DNA of 50,814 bases from an uncultured Ruminococcus sp. (GCA_902802105.1 CADCKR010000005.1:1-50814), one strand, 5' to 3'; shown: positions 18,181 to 26,699, numbered from the stretch's first letter. The notes: a model not told the origin generated them from the letters alone. Made by a program: numbers and translations.

Positions 18181-18240
18181 TCCTTTTTATCGGGGAAATC
18201 CTTTTTATCGGGGATAACCTTTTTATCGGGGATAACCCTT
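18181..18240. repeat. Tandem 18-bp repeats in the argH leader
   Basis: Three head-to-tail units (18181-18198, 18199-18216, 18217-18234) of the form YCCTTTTTATCGGGGAWA, plus a partial fourth. On the message each reads CCCCGATAAAAAGG, and the argH ribosome site itself (GATGAAAAGG) looks like a further, diverged unit. The repeat therefore supplies several AAAAGG-type decoy or alternative ribosome-binding motifs just before argH. Confidence 0.75.
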
Positions 18241-18267
18241 TTTTCGAGTGAAAAAAGGGTTATCCCC
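18228..18267. repeat. Perfect 18-bp inverted repeat with 4-nt loop (argG-argH gap)
   Basis: 18228-18245 and 18250-18267 are exact reverse complements (GGGGATAACCCTTTTTTC) around GAGT. The left arm shares its GGGGATAAC with the tandem repeat, so the tandem units look like partial copies of one arm. There is no T-run after the stem on the message, so it does not look like a standard terminator; an RNA-stability hairpin, processing site or mobile palindrome are possible. Confidence 0.8.
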
Positions 18268-18361
18268 GGACCCCTTCCTAAAAAAGCTGATTTTTAACCG
18301 TACACGCCTGTCGGTCTTTATCGCTCCGGAAACCTTCTGACGGTTTGTATTCAACTTTATA

Positions 18362-18410
18362 AAACAACAGTCGGGCGGACAATGAATTCCACACTGTTCG
18401 CCCTGACTTA
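18362..18410 (-). terminator. Hairpin after argG, possible partial terminator
   Basis: On the minus strand AGTCAGGGCGAACA pairs with TGTCCGCCCGACT (one bulge) and is followed by GTTGTTTTATAAAG. This could reduce readthrough from argG into argH. Confidence 0.5.
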
Positions 18411-18439
18411 TTAACAAATCTTCATCTGAGTAAGGAAAA

Positions 18440-19660
18440 TTATTCCTTTACAAGACCCTTCTTTGCCTGTACCTTGATGGGAAGACCAAAGAGGTTGATG
18501 AAGCCTGCGCTGTCCTTCTGGTTGTAAACTTCATCCTCATCAAAGGTAGCAATATCCTCGTCATAGAGTGAGTATGGTGATGTAACGCCTGCATCAATGA
18601 TGTTGCCCTTGTAAAGCTTCAGCTTGACATCACCTGTAACTGTCTCCTGAGTGGAATCGACAAATGCCGAAAGAGCCTTTCTGAGGGGTGTGTACCACTG
18701 ACCGAAGTATACTAACTCTGCAAAGCGCAGACCTACCTGCTGCTTGTAGTGATAGGTATCTCTGTCGAGTGTGATCTCTTCAAGCTTGTTGTGAGCATGA
18801 TAGAGAATAGTTCCGCCGGGAGTCTCATAAACACCTCTTGACTTCATGCCGACAAGTCTGTTCTCTACAAGATCAACAATGCCGATGCCGTTCTCGCCGC
18901 CAAGCTTATTGAGCTTCTTGACGATCTCAACAGAACCGAGCTTCTCGCCGTCAACAGCCACCGGAACACCCTTCTCAAAGGAAATAGTGACATAAGTAGC
19001 CTTATCCGGAGCCTGCTCGGGCGAAACACCAAGCTCCAGGAAGCCTTCTTTATTATACATCGGCTCATTTGCGGGGTTCTCCAGATCAAGACCCTCGTGT
19101 GAAATGTGCCAGATATTCTTGTCTTTTGAATAGTTGGTCTCTCGTGTTATCTTGAGAGGAATATTGTGCGCCTCGGCATAGTCGATCTCCTCGTCACGTG
19201 ACTTGATGCTCCACTCTCTCCAGGGAGCAATGATCTTCATGTCGGGAGCAAATGCCTTGATAGCAAGCTCAAAACGAACCTGATCGTTGCCCTTGCCTGT
19301 GCAGCCGTGGCAGATAGCATCTGCGCCTTCCTTGAGCGCGATCTCAACTATACGCTTTGCAATAACAGGACGTGCAAAGGATGTTCCGAGAAGATACTTG
19401 CTCTCGTAAACAGCGTCTGCCTTTATTGTCGGGAAAACATATTCCTCGATGAATTCCTTGTTAAGATCCTCGATATAGAGCTTTGAAGCGCCTGTCTTGA
19501 GAGCCTTCTCTTCAAGACCGTCAAGCTCTGTACCCTGTCCTACATCACCTGAAACAGCGATGACCTCGCAGTTGTCATAGTTTTCCTTCAGCCAGGGAAT
19601 AATTATTGATGTGTCAAGTCCGCCTGAATAAGCAAGAACTACCTTTTTGATATCACCCAT
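18440..19660 (-). CDS. argG: Argininosuccinate synthase
   Basis: 406 residues. [19 protein letters not shown] carries the N-type ATP pyrophosphatase P-loop (SGGLDTS); [13 protein letters not shown] and ARPVIAKR are further conserved segments. It joins citrulline and aspartate with ATP. Start 19660 ([13 protein letters not shown]) has GGAGGT 8 bp upstream; a longer frame to 19705 runs into the promoter and is rejected. It is the first gene of the arg run and sits directly behind the promoter and ARG box. Confidence 0.96.
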   Translation of the reverse strand: MGDIKKVVLAYSGGLDTSIIIPWLKENYDNCEVIAVSGDVGQGTELDGLEEKALKTGASKLYIEDLNKEFIEEYVFPTIKADAVYESKYLLGTSFARPVIAKRIVEIALKEGADAICHGCTGKGNDQVRFELAIKAFAPDMKIIAPWREWSIKSRDEEIDYAEAHNIPLKITRETNYSKDKNIWHISHEGLDLENPANEPMYNKEGFLELGVSPEQAPDKATYVTISFEKGVPVAVDGEKLGSVEIVKKLNKLGGENGIGIVDLVENRLVGMKSRGVYETPGGTILYHAHNKLEEITLDRDTYHYKQQVGLRFAELVYFGQWYTPLRKALSAFVDSTQETVTGDVKLKLYKGNIIDAGVTSPYSLYDEDIATFDEDEVYNQKDSAGFINLFGLPIKVQAKKGLVKE

Positions 19661-19696
19661 GATGATTACCTCCGTGTCATTTAGATTACAGTATTT

Positions 19697-19724
19697 ATTA
19701 TACACGTTTTTTGTATAAAATCAA
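19697..19724 (-). promoter_or_regulatory. Promoter of argG and the arg operon
   Basis: On the minus strand TTGATT (19719-19724), 16 bp, TATAAT (19697-19702), about 30 bp before the argG ribosome site. No other convincing promoter was seen between the arg genes, so it may drive all seven. Confidence 0.75.
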
Positions 19725-19730
19725 GTGATT

Positions 19731-19748
19731 TTTGAATATTTATTCAGC
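19731..19748. promoter_or_regulatory. ARG box (ArgR/AhrC operator)
   Basis: TGAAT-ATTT-ATTCA at 19733-19746 matches the ARG-box consensus TGAATwwwwATTCA at every position and is a near-perfect palindrome. It lies 8 bp upstream of the argG -35 box. A weaker relative, TGTATATTTATCAG (19761-19774), lies further upstream. Binding of the arginine-loaded repressor here would shut off the pathway. The repressor gene is not in the window. Confidence 0.8.
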
Positions 19749-19934
19749 GCAGGCAACTTTTGTATATTTATCAGGTTTATTTTAATATCTCATTCGGGTT
19801 TTGTTGATAACATACATATATTTATGAGATATAGCCAAATATCAGCAGGAGTTTGGCGCATTTTACCATATCATAAGCGACGTCCGGCATAAGAAAATAT
19901 ACATTTATGCATAAAATAATGTATAATATACATT

Positions 19935-20300
19935 CCACTCTGTGCCGCCTGCAAGCTTTATGGAGTGCGGAGTTTGGAGCAAACTGTTATAGTGAATAGT
20001 GGATAGTGGATAGTAATCAGCGCCTGCTAAAGAAGTCTTTGCAAAGCACCGCTGATGCACCTGCTTCTACGGGAATGACTAAGGAATGAACAGAACAAAG
20101 CGAGTGTAAACGAGCGGAGCGGACACGGCACCGGCGGCTCGCCGGCGCAGGCTCTGCGCCAGCGTCTGCTAAAGAAGTCTTTGCAAAGCAACGCGGATGC
20201 ACCTGCTTCTACGGGAATGACTGCCTAATGAGCAAGAAGGAGCGACACAACCAACTAACGCCGTTGTTTTACACTCGCAGGGAGCGGAAAGGGGTGCGAA
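19935..20300. repeat. Mosaic intergenic repeat, island 2
   Basis: Holds GTGGATAGTGGATAGT, two copies of a 55-nt module (20026-20080 and 20168-20222: GCTAAAGAAGTCTTTGCAAA at the start, CTACGGGAATGACT at the end), a GCGAGTGTAAACGAGCGGAG segment, two adjoining hairpins CCGGCG-GCT-CGCCGG (20131-20145) and GCGCAG-GCT-CTGCGC (20145-20159), and AACGCCGTTGTTTTACACTCGCAGGG cut as 20256-20285. The same order of modules appears inverted at 31600-31735. No SD-led gene is present between 19661 and 20385. Confidence 0.75.
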
Positions 20301-20304
20301 ACAC

Positions 20305-20332
20305 TTGATTTATGCGCGATATCGTGTATAAT
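20305..20332 (+). promoter_or_regulatory. Promoter of the split-barrel gene and rnhA
   Basis: TTGATT (20305-20310), 16 bp, TATAAT (20327-20332), 53 bp before the ATG. It begins directly after the mosaic repeat island. Confidence 0.65.
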
Positions 20333-20385
20333 TAGATTATCACATCAAGCAAGCTGATGTTTAATTTTTTGAAGGGATATAACGT

Positions 20386-20862
20386 ATGTTCAGAGATATT
20401 GCAAGAAAAAAACAAAAGCTCTCCTCAGATGATTGTATCGGACTGCTGAAAAATGAAAAACGCGGAGTTTTATCTGTGATCGGAGATGACGGTTATCCTT
20501 ACGGCCTGCCGATCAACCATTATTATGACGCAGAGGACGGAAAGCTGTACTTTCACAGCGGCAAGACCGGCCATAAGATCGACGCCATAAAGAACTGCAA
20601 TAAAGCCTCCTTCTGCGTGTATGACAGCGGATACAGAAGATCCGGCGAGTGGGCGCTGAATTTCAGGAGCGTTATAGTTTTCGGCAGGACAGAGATAGTC
20701 ACCGACCACGACAAGGCTATTGAGATAAGCAAAAAGCTCAGTCTCAAATTTACAGATGACGAAAAATACATTGAAAATGAGGTAAAAGGCTTCGGACAGG
20801 CTGTGCTTGTCTTTGCGCTGGTTCCCGAACATATAACGGGAAAGTCTGTTAAGGAAGCCTGA
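20386..20862 (+). CDS. Pyridoxamine 5'-phosphate oxidase-like flavin split-barrel protein (NimA type)
   Basis: 158 residues. The segment RGVLSVIGDDGYPYGLPINHYYD, then LYFHSGKTGHKIDAIKNCNKASFCVYD, is typical of the NimA/PNPOx-like group: small FMN (or haem) binding dimers acting as cytoplasmic reductases. Some members reduce nitroimidazoles; that activity cannot be assumed here. AAGGGAT lies about 9 bp before the ATG. rnhA follows after 15 bp and probably shares the message. Confidence 0.8.
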   Translation: MFRDIARKKQKLSSDDCIGLLKNEKRGVLSVIGDDGYPYGLPINHYYDAEDGKLYFHSGKTGHKIDAIKNCNKASFCVYDSGYRRSGEWALNFRSVIVFGRTEIVTDHDKAIEISKKLSLKFTDDEKYIENEVKGFGQAVLVFALVPEHITGKSVKEA

Positions 20863-20877
20863 GAAAGGAATGATCCG

Positions 20878-21321
20878 ATGAAGGTAATAGAAATGTTTAC
20901 CGACGGCGCGTGCAGCGGTAATCCGGGACCGGGCGGCTGGGGCACCATATTGAGATACAACGGTCACGAAAAGGAGCTTTCAGGCGGCGAAGCACAGACC
21001 ACCAACAACCGCATGGAAATGCTTGCCGTTATTGAAGGGCTGAAAGCTCTGAAGGAGCCCTGCGAGGTACACCTCACAAGCGATTCTCAGTACGTATGCA
21101 ACGCTATACAGAAGGGCTGGGCGCGAAGCTGGAAAAAGAACAACTGGATAAAAAGCGACAAAACAAAAGCCAAAAACGCCGAGCTCTGGGATGAAATGCT
21201 CTCTCTTCTTGACAGGCACAAGGTCATTATCAACTGGGTAAGAGGACACAACGGCCACCCCGAAAACGAGCGCTGTGACAGTCTGGCGGTTGCTCAGGCA
21301 AAAAAATACGCTGAAAAATAA
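20878..21321 (+). CDS. rnhA: Ribonuclease HI
   Basis: 147 residues. Active-site carboxylates are D9 (MFTDGACSGNPGPGGWG), E47 (NNRMEMLAVIEGL), D69 (LTSDSQYV) and the last Asp in HPENERCDSLA; the catalytic-loop His is in VRGHNGHPENE. The basic protrusion (KKNNWIKSDKTKAKN) is present. It cuts RNA in RNA-DNA hybrids, for example R-loops and primers. The SD AAAGGA precedes the ATG. A strong terminator follows. Confidence 0.95.
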   Translation: MKVIEMFTDGACSGNPGPGGWGTILRYNGHEKELSGGEAQTTNNRMEMLAVIEGLKALKEPCEVHLTSDSQYVCNAIQKGWARSWKKNNWIKSDKTKAKNAELWDEMLSLLDRHKVIINWVRGHNGHPENERCDSLAVAQAKKYAEK

Positions 21322-21333
21322 AATGCATAAACA

Positions 21334-21392
21334 TAAAAAATACACCGGAAGCAGGACATTGTGAAGCGTCCCTCCGGTGTATTTTATTTTTT
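21334..21392. terminator. Bidirectional terminator between rnhA and the DMT gene
   Basis: AAAATACACCGGA (21337-21349) pairs exactly with TCCGGTGTATTTT (21373-21385). The 23-nt loop is long, but A- and T-runs flank both arms, and the two genes converge on it. The stop of the minus-strand gene overlaps the right arm. Confidence 0.8.
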
Positions 21393-22277
21393 TCTGCGTT
21401 CATGCGCAAAGATGCCCTTTTTATTGTTGTACATAAATGTCAGCACTGCCATTGCGCATATTATCACGTAGCCGACAACGCTGTAAATGTCCGGCACCTC
21501 TCCGAGGAACACAAAGCCGAGCATCGTTGCAAATATTATCTGCGAATAATCATATACCGATATCTCACGCGCAGGCGCGTTGGAATATGCCGCAGTTATC
21601 GAAAATTGTCCGCCTGTTGCCGCCAGACCTGCGCCAAGCAGCATAAGGAGCTGCTGCCATTCCATGCTGTGATAGTCGAATATCAGGAAGGGCAGCATAG
21701 AGATACACGAAAACGCCGAAAACACAAATACTATCCTTGCGCCCGGCTCTTCCCTTTGTCCGAGTATGCGAACCATCGTATAGGCAAAGCCGGCGCACAT
21801 ACCGCCGAAAAGACCTATTGCTGACGGAAGCAGCTCCACATTCTGAAATGACGGCTTGATGATAAACAGTGTTCCTACAAAAGCTACGAAGACCGCAGTT
21901 CCCTGCACAAGTGTGAGCTTTTCTTTAAGTATCATCCACGAAAACACAATGACAAAAAACGGCGACATCTTATTCAGCATTGATGCATCCGAAAGCGGTA
22001 TCTGTCCAAGGGCGTAAAAATTGCAGACTATTCCGAATGTGCCCACTGCGGAACGCAGCAGCAGAAATTTCAGGTTGCCCTTTTTCCAGCGGAACCCGCT
22101 GCCGTTTTTTAAAAGTATCACAAGCGCAAAGAAAACCGCCACAAGGTTGCGGAAGAAGCTTTTCTGAAATGCCGGGATATCTCCCGACATACGCACCAAA
22201 AGGTTCATAACGGCAAAGCAGAATGCCGACAGTATCATGTATACAATAGCCTTGTATTTCAGATTTATCTTCGGCAT
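21384..22277 (-). CDS. EamA/DMT-superfamily transporter
   Basis: 297 residues, ten hydrophobic helices in two EamA repeats. LVRMSGDIPAFQKSFFRN and LGQIPLSDASMLNKMSPFFV are typical of the S-adenosylmethionine/RhaT-like DMT subgroup, whose members move amino acids, nucleotide sugars or metabolites; the substrate here is unknown. Start 22277 (MPKINLKYKAIVYM) has GGAAGTGA about 6 bp upstream; the longer frame to 22385 overlaps the DHHW gene and lacks an SD. It is the last gene of the O-acylation operon, 19 bp after the DHHW stop. Confidence 0.82.
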   Translation of the reverse strand: MPKINLKYKAIVYMILSAFCFAVMNLLVRMSGDIPAFQKSFFRNLVAVFFALVILLKNGSGFRWKKGNLKFLLLRSAVGTFGIVCNFYALGQIPLSDASMLNKMSPFFVIVFSWMILKEKLTLVQGTAVFVAFVGTLFIIKPSFQNVELLPSAIGLFGGMCAGFAYTMVRILGQREEPGARIVFVFSAFSCISMLPFLIFDYHSMEWQQLLMLLGAGLAATGGQFSITAAYSNAPAREISVYDYSQIIFATMLGFVFLGEVPDIYSVVGYVIICAMAVLTFMYNNKKGIFAHERRKK

Positions 22278-22296
22278 TCTGCTCACTTCCGTTAAT

Positions 22297-23436
22297 TCAG
22301 AATAAGTATGAAAGGTTCGTATCCTCAGAAAGGTTCGAGAGTGAATACAGAACCAGTACAGCATCGGCATTTTCGCTTTCCGCAAGCGCCGATACTTCTT
22401 TTTTGTAATAGCGGAGATCGACCATGATGATCTCGCTGTAATTCAGTGAAAGAAAAGGTACTAATGTGTGCGCATAGGAATCCTTGATAACAACTATCTT
22501 TCCGCCCTTGGCGTCCTTGTTCTTTATGCGGACAAGACTATGGTTGCCGTCAAGAAATACAGGGTACTTATCATCGTTTTCAAGCTGCTCACGGAAGAAA
22601 TAGCTTTTTCCGCTCTTTTTGTCGTCGCCGTCAGCTATTTCGACCGAAACAGCGTCGCTGCTCTGGTCAATGCACTTCCAGAGCTCGATATTATCCGGCG
22701 GAACGAACCACAAAGCGCTTTTTGAATATGACGTACCGTAGAAGCCGTCTATCGTTTCCTTATTGAACCTATCCTCTGCTACAGGAGCATAGCCCATAGC
22801 ACTGCCAAGCCCGCAGTAGCACTCATAGGCGCCTGCGGATGTCCAGTGATGGTCAGTCCTGTAATAGAGCTGTCTTGATGAAGCCTTTTCCTCGAAAAGA
22901 CTTACCGAGTCAAAATATTTTACCTTGCTGCCAAGAGCATTCTTAACGCCCTCGATAAGCTCGGCATCCTTATATTCATCATGGTTCCACGGAAGCTTGT
23001 CACTGTTGATATAGCCCGATGAAGGCAGGACTGTCATATATACGGGAATGTCTATATCCTCGGCAAACTCCTTGATGTAGCCGGCATTTTTGATGAGGTT
23101 TTCTCCTCCCTGCGCAGGCTTCGGCAGCAGGAAATCATCAGAGCCGAGATAGACGCCTTTTGAGCCGTTCCTGCCGGAAATAAGCTCATAGTCCGCATTA
23201 AGACCGACAAAGAAATTTCTTGCAGGCATATGGTCGGAAAGATAAGTGTCAAGCTCCTTCTGAAAGCTGCCGTTGAAAAGCGTTTCGGCTGTCAGCTCAG
23301 GGAAATCCGCAAGGACACGCTTTTCCTGAGGAGAATAATGCTCCTTCGGGATAATTATCCACAGAAGCATAAAAGTAAAGATAAAACCGCAGAAAACAAA
23401 TGTCGGCAAATACTTGAAGAAATTCCTGATTTTCAT
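22297..23436 (-). CDS. DHHW/AlgJ-like extracytoplasmic O-acetylation protein
   Basis: About 379 residues: one N-terminal helix (IRNFFKYLPTFVFCGFIF) and an outside domain. YRTDHHWTSAGAYECY is the DHHW motif, and GSDDFLLP and VIKDSYAHTLVPFL complete the SGNH-like core seen in AlgJ/AlgX and in the DHHW family (PF14286). Such proteins work with an MBOAT partner to place O-acetyl groups on an exported polymer. The MBOAT gene is directly upstream (14 bp). Start 23436 has GGAGG 5 bp upstream; four extra codons reach 23448. The polymer is not known. Confidence 0.85.
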   Translation of the reverse strand: MKIRNFFKYLPTFVFCGFIFTFMLLWIIIPKEHYSPQEKRVLADFPELTAETLFNGSFQKELDTYLSDHMPARNFFVGLNADYELISGRNGSKGVYLGSDDFLLPKPAQGGENLIKNAGYIKEFAEDIDIPVYMTVLPSSGYINSDKLPWNHDEYKDAELIEGVKNALGSKVKYFDSVSLFEEKASSRQLYYRTDHHWTSAGAYECYCGLGSAMGYAPVAEDRFNKETIDGFYGTSYSKSALWFVPPDNIELWKCIDQSSDAVSVEIADGDDKKSGKSYFFREQLENDDKYPVFLDGNHSLVRIKNKDAKGGKIVVIKDSYAHTLVPFLSLNYSEIIMVDLRYYKKEVSALAESENADAVLVLYSLSNLSEDTNLSYLF

Positions 23437-23450
23437 ATTTACCTCCATTA

Positions 23451-24848
23451 TCAGAACTTAAAGTAAAGGAACGGGTTGTATGCGCTGCTTGCAAGTGCGG
23501 AAACACAAAGCAGCAGAGCAAGCACACAGCCTGCGTTGTCGATCACGCAAATAACCGGCTTTGACTTTATCTTGTGGTAGATAAAGGTGAAAAGCGGCGT
23601 TGAAACAAGGGCGGCGGCTATAAGCAGAGGTATGTATGAGATAACGGTAGGCACAATGCTGCCGCTCATCATAAAGCCGCTGCTGCCGAACAGTCTTCCG
23701 ATAAATTCAGCCATTTCCGCCATATCCTCAAAGTAGAACAGCACCCATCCCAGAACTATAAGCAGCAGAGAATAGATATGCCCTACGAAGGCAGGAGCTT
23801 TTTTGAGAAGCTTTAGCAAGAAGCTCTTTTCAATGATAAGTATAATTCCGAAGTAAACGCCCCAGAGAATGAAGTTCCAGCTTGCTCCATGCCACAGTCC
23901 TGTAAGGAACCAGACAACGCTCATATTTATTATCTGTCTGCCAAGTCCCTTGCGGTTGCCGCCGAGAGGAATGTAGACATACTCACGGAACCATGTGCCA
24001 AGAGAGATATGCCATCTTCTCCAGAATTCGGTTATGCTCTTTGAGATGTATGGATAGTCGAAGTTTTTCATAAACTCAAAGCCGAACATCTTGCCAAGAC
24101 CGATAGCCATATCCGAGTAGCCGCTGAAATCAAAATATATCTGAAATGTGTATGCGATTATTCCTACCCATGCGCCAAGCGCGCCGGCGGATTCGCCGCT
24201 TCTTCTTACGCTGTCCCAGAGTACGCCCATCTGATTTGCAAGCAGGACTTTTTTGGAAAGACCTACAAGGAATATCCTGACGCCTTCAGTAAACTGCTGA
24301 AGACTCTCACGGCGGTTCACAAGCTGTTCGGCCACATCAGAATAGCGCACTATAGGACCTGCTATGAGCTGAGGGAACAGTGAAACATAGGTACCGAAAG
24401 CGATTATATTCTTCTGCACCTTTACCGTGTTCCTGTAGACGTCGATGGTATAGGACATAGTCTGGAAGGTATAGAATGAAATGCCTATCGGAAGCGACAC
24501 CTTGATTATCGGTATGTTCAGGAAGGGCATCACAAAATTGAGTGTTTCGCCAATGAAGCCCGCATACTTGAAAAATCCGAGCAGACCGAGGTTAAGCACT
24601 ATCGCTGTAACGAAAATAGTCCTTGAAAGGGCTTTTTTCTCACGGTTTATGCCGATAAGTATTGCCGCAAAATAGTTGATGAGTATGGATACCAGCATAA
24701 GCAGCACCAGCATCGGCTCACCCCATGAGTAAAACACGAGGTCAACTATCAGCAGAGTAAGGTTCCTGAACCGGCGCGGCGTTATATAATAAAGCGCAAG
24801 CACGACCGGCAGGAACATAAACAAGAATATAAAGCTTGAAAAGACCAA
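23451..24848 (-). CDS. MBOAT O-acyltransferase (AlgI/DltB/PatA type)
   Basis: 465 residues with about eleven hydrophobic helices. YPYISKSITEFWRRWHISLGTWFR and LTGLWHGASWNFILWG contain the two conserved histidines of MBOAT enzymes, the second being catalytic. The family takes an acyl group, usually acetyl, across the membrane and hands it to an SGNH/DHHW partner that modifies alginate, teichoic acid, peptidoglycan or another surface glycan. The start is TTG with a modest GGTGGTG upstream. It is flanked by the DUF4358 lipoprotein (23 bp) and the DHHW gene (14 bp). Confidence 0.9.
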   Translation of the reverse strand: MVFSSFIFLFMFLPVVLALYYITPRRFRNLTLLIVDLVFYSWGEPMLVLLMLVSILINYFAAILIGINREKKALSRTIFVTAIVLNLGLLGFFKYAGFIGETLNFVMPFLNIPIIKVSLPIGISFYTFQTMSYTIDVYRNTVKVQKNIIAFGTYVSLFPQLIAGPIVRYSDVAEQLVNRRESLQQFTEGVRIFLVGLSKKVLLANQMGVLWDSVRRSGESAGALGAWVGIIAYTFQIYFDFSGYSDMAIGLGKMFGFEFMKNFDYPYISKSITEFWRRWHISLGTWFREYVYIPLGGNRKGLGRQIINMSVVWFLTGLWHGASWNFILWGVYFGIILIIEKSFLLKLLKKAPAFVGHIYSLLLIVLGWVLFYFEDMAEMAEFIGRLFGSSGFMMSGSIVPTVISYIPLLIAAALVSTPLFTFIYHKIKSKPVICVIDNAGCVLALLLCVSALASSAYNPFLYFKF

Positions 24849-24871
24849 GCAGACACACCACCGATCTCAGA

Positions 24872-25450
24872 TTATTTCAGGTAATCGTTGAAAATTGTCT
24901 TGATCTGATCTGCACTGCCTGAAATAACGAGAGATACATAATTTCCGTTTACATCAACAGTTGCCTTCTCAATGATAGCTGCCTGTTCGGGAGTATAGCT
25001 CTTTATTACGTTGTAAACAGACTCCCAGTTTGCCTGAAGCGCAGCGCGGATAGCCTCAACATCGTCTGCTGTCTTAGCCTTGATGTAGATGATCTGATCC
25101 TGTGTTACGCCGTCGATGCAGTAAAGGCCTGCAAACTCTTCCATCTGGCTTTCTTCAAGTCCGAAGGTCCTCTTTATCCTTTTTGCGGTATAGTCGTTTG
25201 TTTCAGCGGGGAATTTTACCTCTGCCTTTACCTTTTCAAGAGCCTGAGTCAGATTTCCGGATGCGGGAGCTTCCGTTGATGCGGCTGAGCCCTCTGCATC
25301 GGATGCGGGAGCTTCAACAGAAGCAGTTGATCCGGTCGAAGCCGGAGCCGATGAGGCGCTGTTGTCTGAACCTCCGCCGCAGGCGCAGAGCGCAAGGCAA
25401 AGTGCTGATGCTGCGAGAGCAGCAAAAATAGTCCTGAATGTTTTTTTCAT
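24872..25450 (-). CDS. DUF4358 lipoprotein
   Basis: 192 residues. Lipobox LCLALCAC gives a lipid-anchored cysteine at about 24, followed by a Ser/Ala/Glu-rich linker (about 25-68). The folded part (LEKVKAEVKFPAE to IFNDYLK) matches the DUF4358 pattern, including GLYCIDGVTQDQIIYIKA and an ALQANWESVYNVIKSYTPEQ helix. DUF4358 genes often sit beside MBOAT or SGNH genes in Clostridia (recalled, not searched), which fits its place here. Role unknown; an accessory of the acylation machine is the obvious guess. AGGAAG precedes the ATG. Confidence 0.8.
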   Translation of the reverse strand: MKKTFRTIFAALAASALCLALCACGGGSDNSASSAPASTGSTASVEAPASDAEGSAASTEAPASGNLTQALEKVKAEVKFPAETNDYTAKRIKRTFGLEESQMEEFAGLYCIDGVTQDQIIYIKAKTADDVEAIRAALQANWESVYNVIKSYTPEQAAIIEKATVDVNGNYVSLVISGSADQIKTIFNDYLK

Positions 25451-25517
25451 TTTGATTTCTTCCTTTCATTATCCTTGATTTCTTATTTTTTAAAAGCAGC
25501 AGCTTTTTAAACTTAAC

Positions 25518-26699
25518 TCAGGCAACGTGATTTTTCAGGTAGTCTACCCATACCGCGCAGCCTGCATCGGAGAAATGCAGACCCATTGCTGTAGGATCGC
25601 CGCAGTATTCATAGACAAGGTTGCCGTATCCGTCATCCATCGCAGAAGCAACGTCAAGATAGATATATCCCCTCTCCTGACAGATCGGCTGTATTTTTTC
25701 GTTGAATTCGGCAATAGTCCTGTTGTTGAGATCCCTGAGCTGCATATTCTCAAGCATCGGCGTAACCGACTGGACGTATATCACCGCATTCGGGCATTTA
25801 TCGGCAATGCGCTGAGTTACGGTCTTCATAGCCTCTACAGCGCCGTCAACGCCGTACATTCCGATATCGTTCATGCCGAGCATGATAAATATCTTTGCAG
25901 GGTTTATATATGCAGCGCCGTCATCGACAAGAAATTTCTGTCCGTTATAATACGGGTGCACATTGTCAGGATCGTTGAGATCCCATTGCGCATTGTTATA
26001 TCCAAGACTGCCGGCGCACAAAAACTCTGCATCTCCGAGAGAGCCGTAGTCAGCATAGTAGGATAATTTCAGAGTAACGCTGTCACCGATGAAAAGAGCA
26101 TCGTCAAACCAGCCTGCATCGACCGCAGTGCCGGAAGGAGTTACAGAAGGACGCGATACAGGTTCTTCCCTGCTGCTTTCTTCCTCAAGGTATTCCTCTT
26201 CGCTGCTTTCTTCTTCACTGTCCTTTGAGCCTTCGTCAGCGCTTTCTTCTTCGCTGTCCTCTGAGCCTTCGTCAGTGCTTTCTTCTTCGCTGTTCTCTGA
26301 GCCTTCGTCAGTGCTTTCGCCTTCGCTGTCCTCTGAGCCTTCGTCAGTGCTTTCACCTTCGCTGTTCTCTGAGCCTTCGTCAGTGCTTTCACCTTCGCTG
26401 TTCTCTGAGCCTTCGTCCGCAGACTTTTCGTTTTCCTGCTCTGAGGTGCCGGATCCGGAAGCCTTGCTTTCATCCTTTGAAGCCTGAGCGGAGCTGTCCT
26501 TTGATGAGGCATCGGATGAAGTCTTTTGCTTATCGGAGCTTTCCTTTATCGGCAATGTTGACTTTTCTTCCGTTTCGCTTGCTGTTTCGGATATCTCAGC
26601 CGATGAGTCACTTTTTTCATCGACCTTATTATTTTTTGAGCAGGCACAGAGCGACATTACAAGAGCCGCTGAAATAATTGCTGCAAAAAGCTTTTTCAT
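25518..26699 (-). CDS. SGNH/GDSL-hydrolase lipoprotein with acidic repeat linker
   Basis: About 393 residues. Lipobox VMSLCAC; then a Ser/Thr/Lys linker and six 12-residue acidic repeats of the DEGSENSEGEST kind; then an SGNH domain from DAGWFDDALF. Catalytic blocks are visible: FIGDSV (Ser), AGSLGYN (Gly), LGMNDIG (Asn), and GLHFSDAGC (Asp/His). Such proteins add or remove O-acetyl groups on surface glycans. Start 26699 has GAGGT just upstream. Its paralogue lies 10 bp upstream in the operon and has the same catalytic domain without the repeats. Confidence 0.85.
   Translation of the reverse strand: MKKLFAAIISAALVMSLCACSKNNKVDEKSDSSAEISETASETEEKSTLPIKESSDKQKTSSDASSKDSSAQASKDESKASGSGTSEQENEKSADEGSENSEGESTDEGSENSEGESTDEGSEDSEGESTDEGSENSEEESTDEGSEDSEEESADEGSKDSEEESSEEEYLEEESSREEPVSRPSVTPSGTAVDAGWFDDALFIGDSVTLKLSYYADYGSLGDAEFLCAGSLGYNNAQWDLNDPDNVHPYYNGQKFLVDDGAAYINPAKIFIMLGMNDIGMYGVDGAVEAMKTVTQRIADKCPNAVIYVQSVTPMLENMQLRDLNNRTIAEFNEKIQPICQERGYIYLDVASAMDDGYGNLVYEYCGDPTAMGLHFSDAGCAVWVDYLKNHVA
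26209..26424 (-). repeat. Coding tandem repeat, six 36-bp units
   Basis: GAGCCTTCGTC recurs at exact 36-bp steps (26227, 26263, 26299, 26335, 26371, 26407). Each unit encodes DEGSE-(N/D)-SE-(G/E)-ES-(T/A). The units differ only at a few positions, so copy number could change by slippage and alter linker length. Confidence 0.85.

Noticed and set aside
18181-18240. 18-bp tandem repeats considered as CRISPR or iterons
   Set aside because: Too short and without spacers for CRISPR; no replication gene nearby for iterons. They sit in the argH leader.
20017-20202. Frame whose product resembles one at 40949-41089, suggesting a protein family
   Set aside because: The similarity comes from shared mosaic repeat DNA (inverted between sites). 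There is no SD, and the frames run through hairpins.
26209-26424. Regular 36-bp repeats considered as a CRISPR array
   Set aside because: There are no spacers; units are head to tail and in frame inside a lipoprotein gene.
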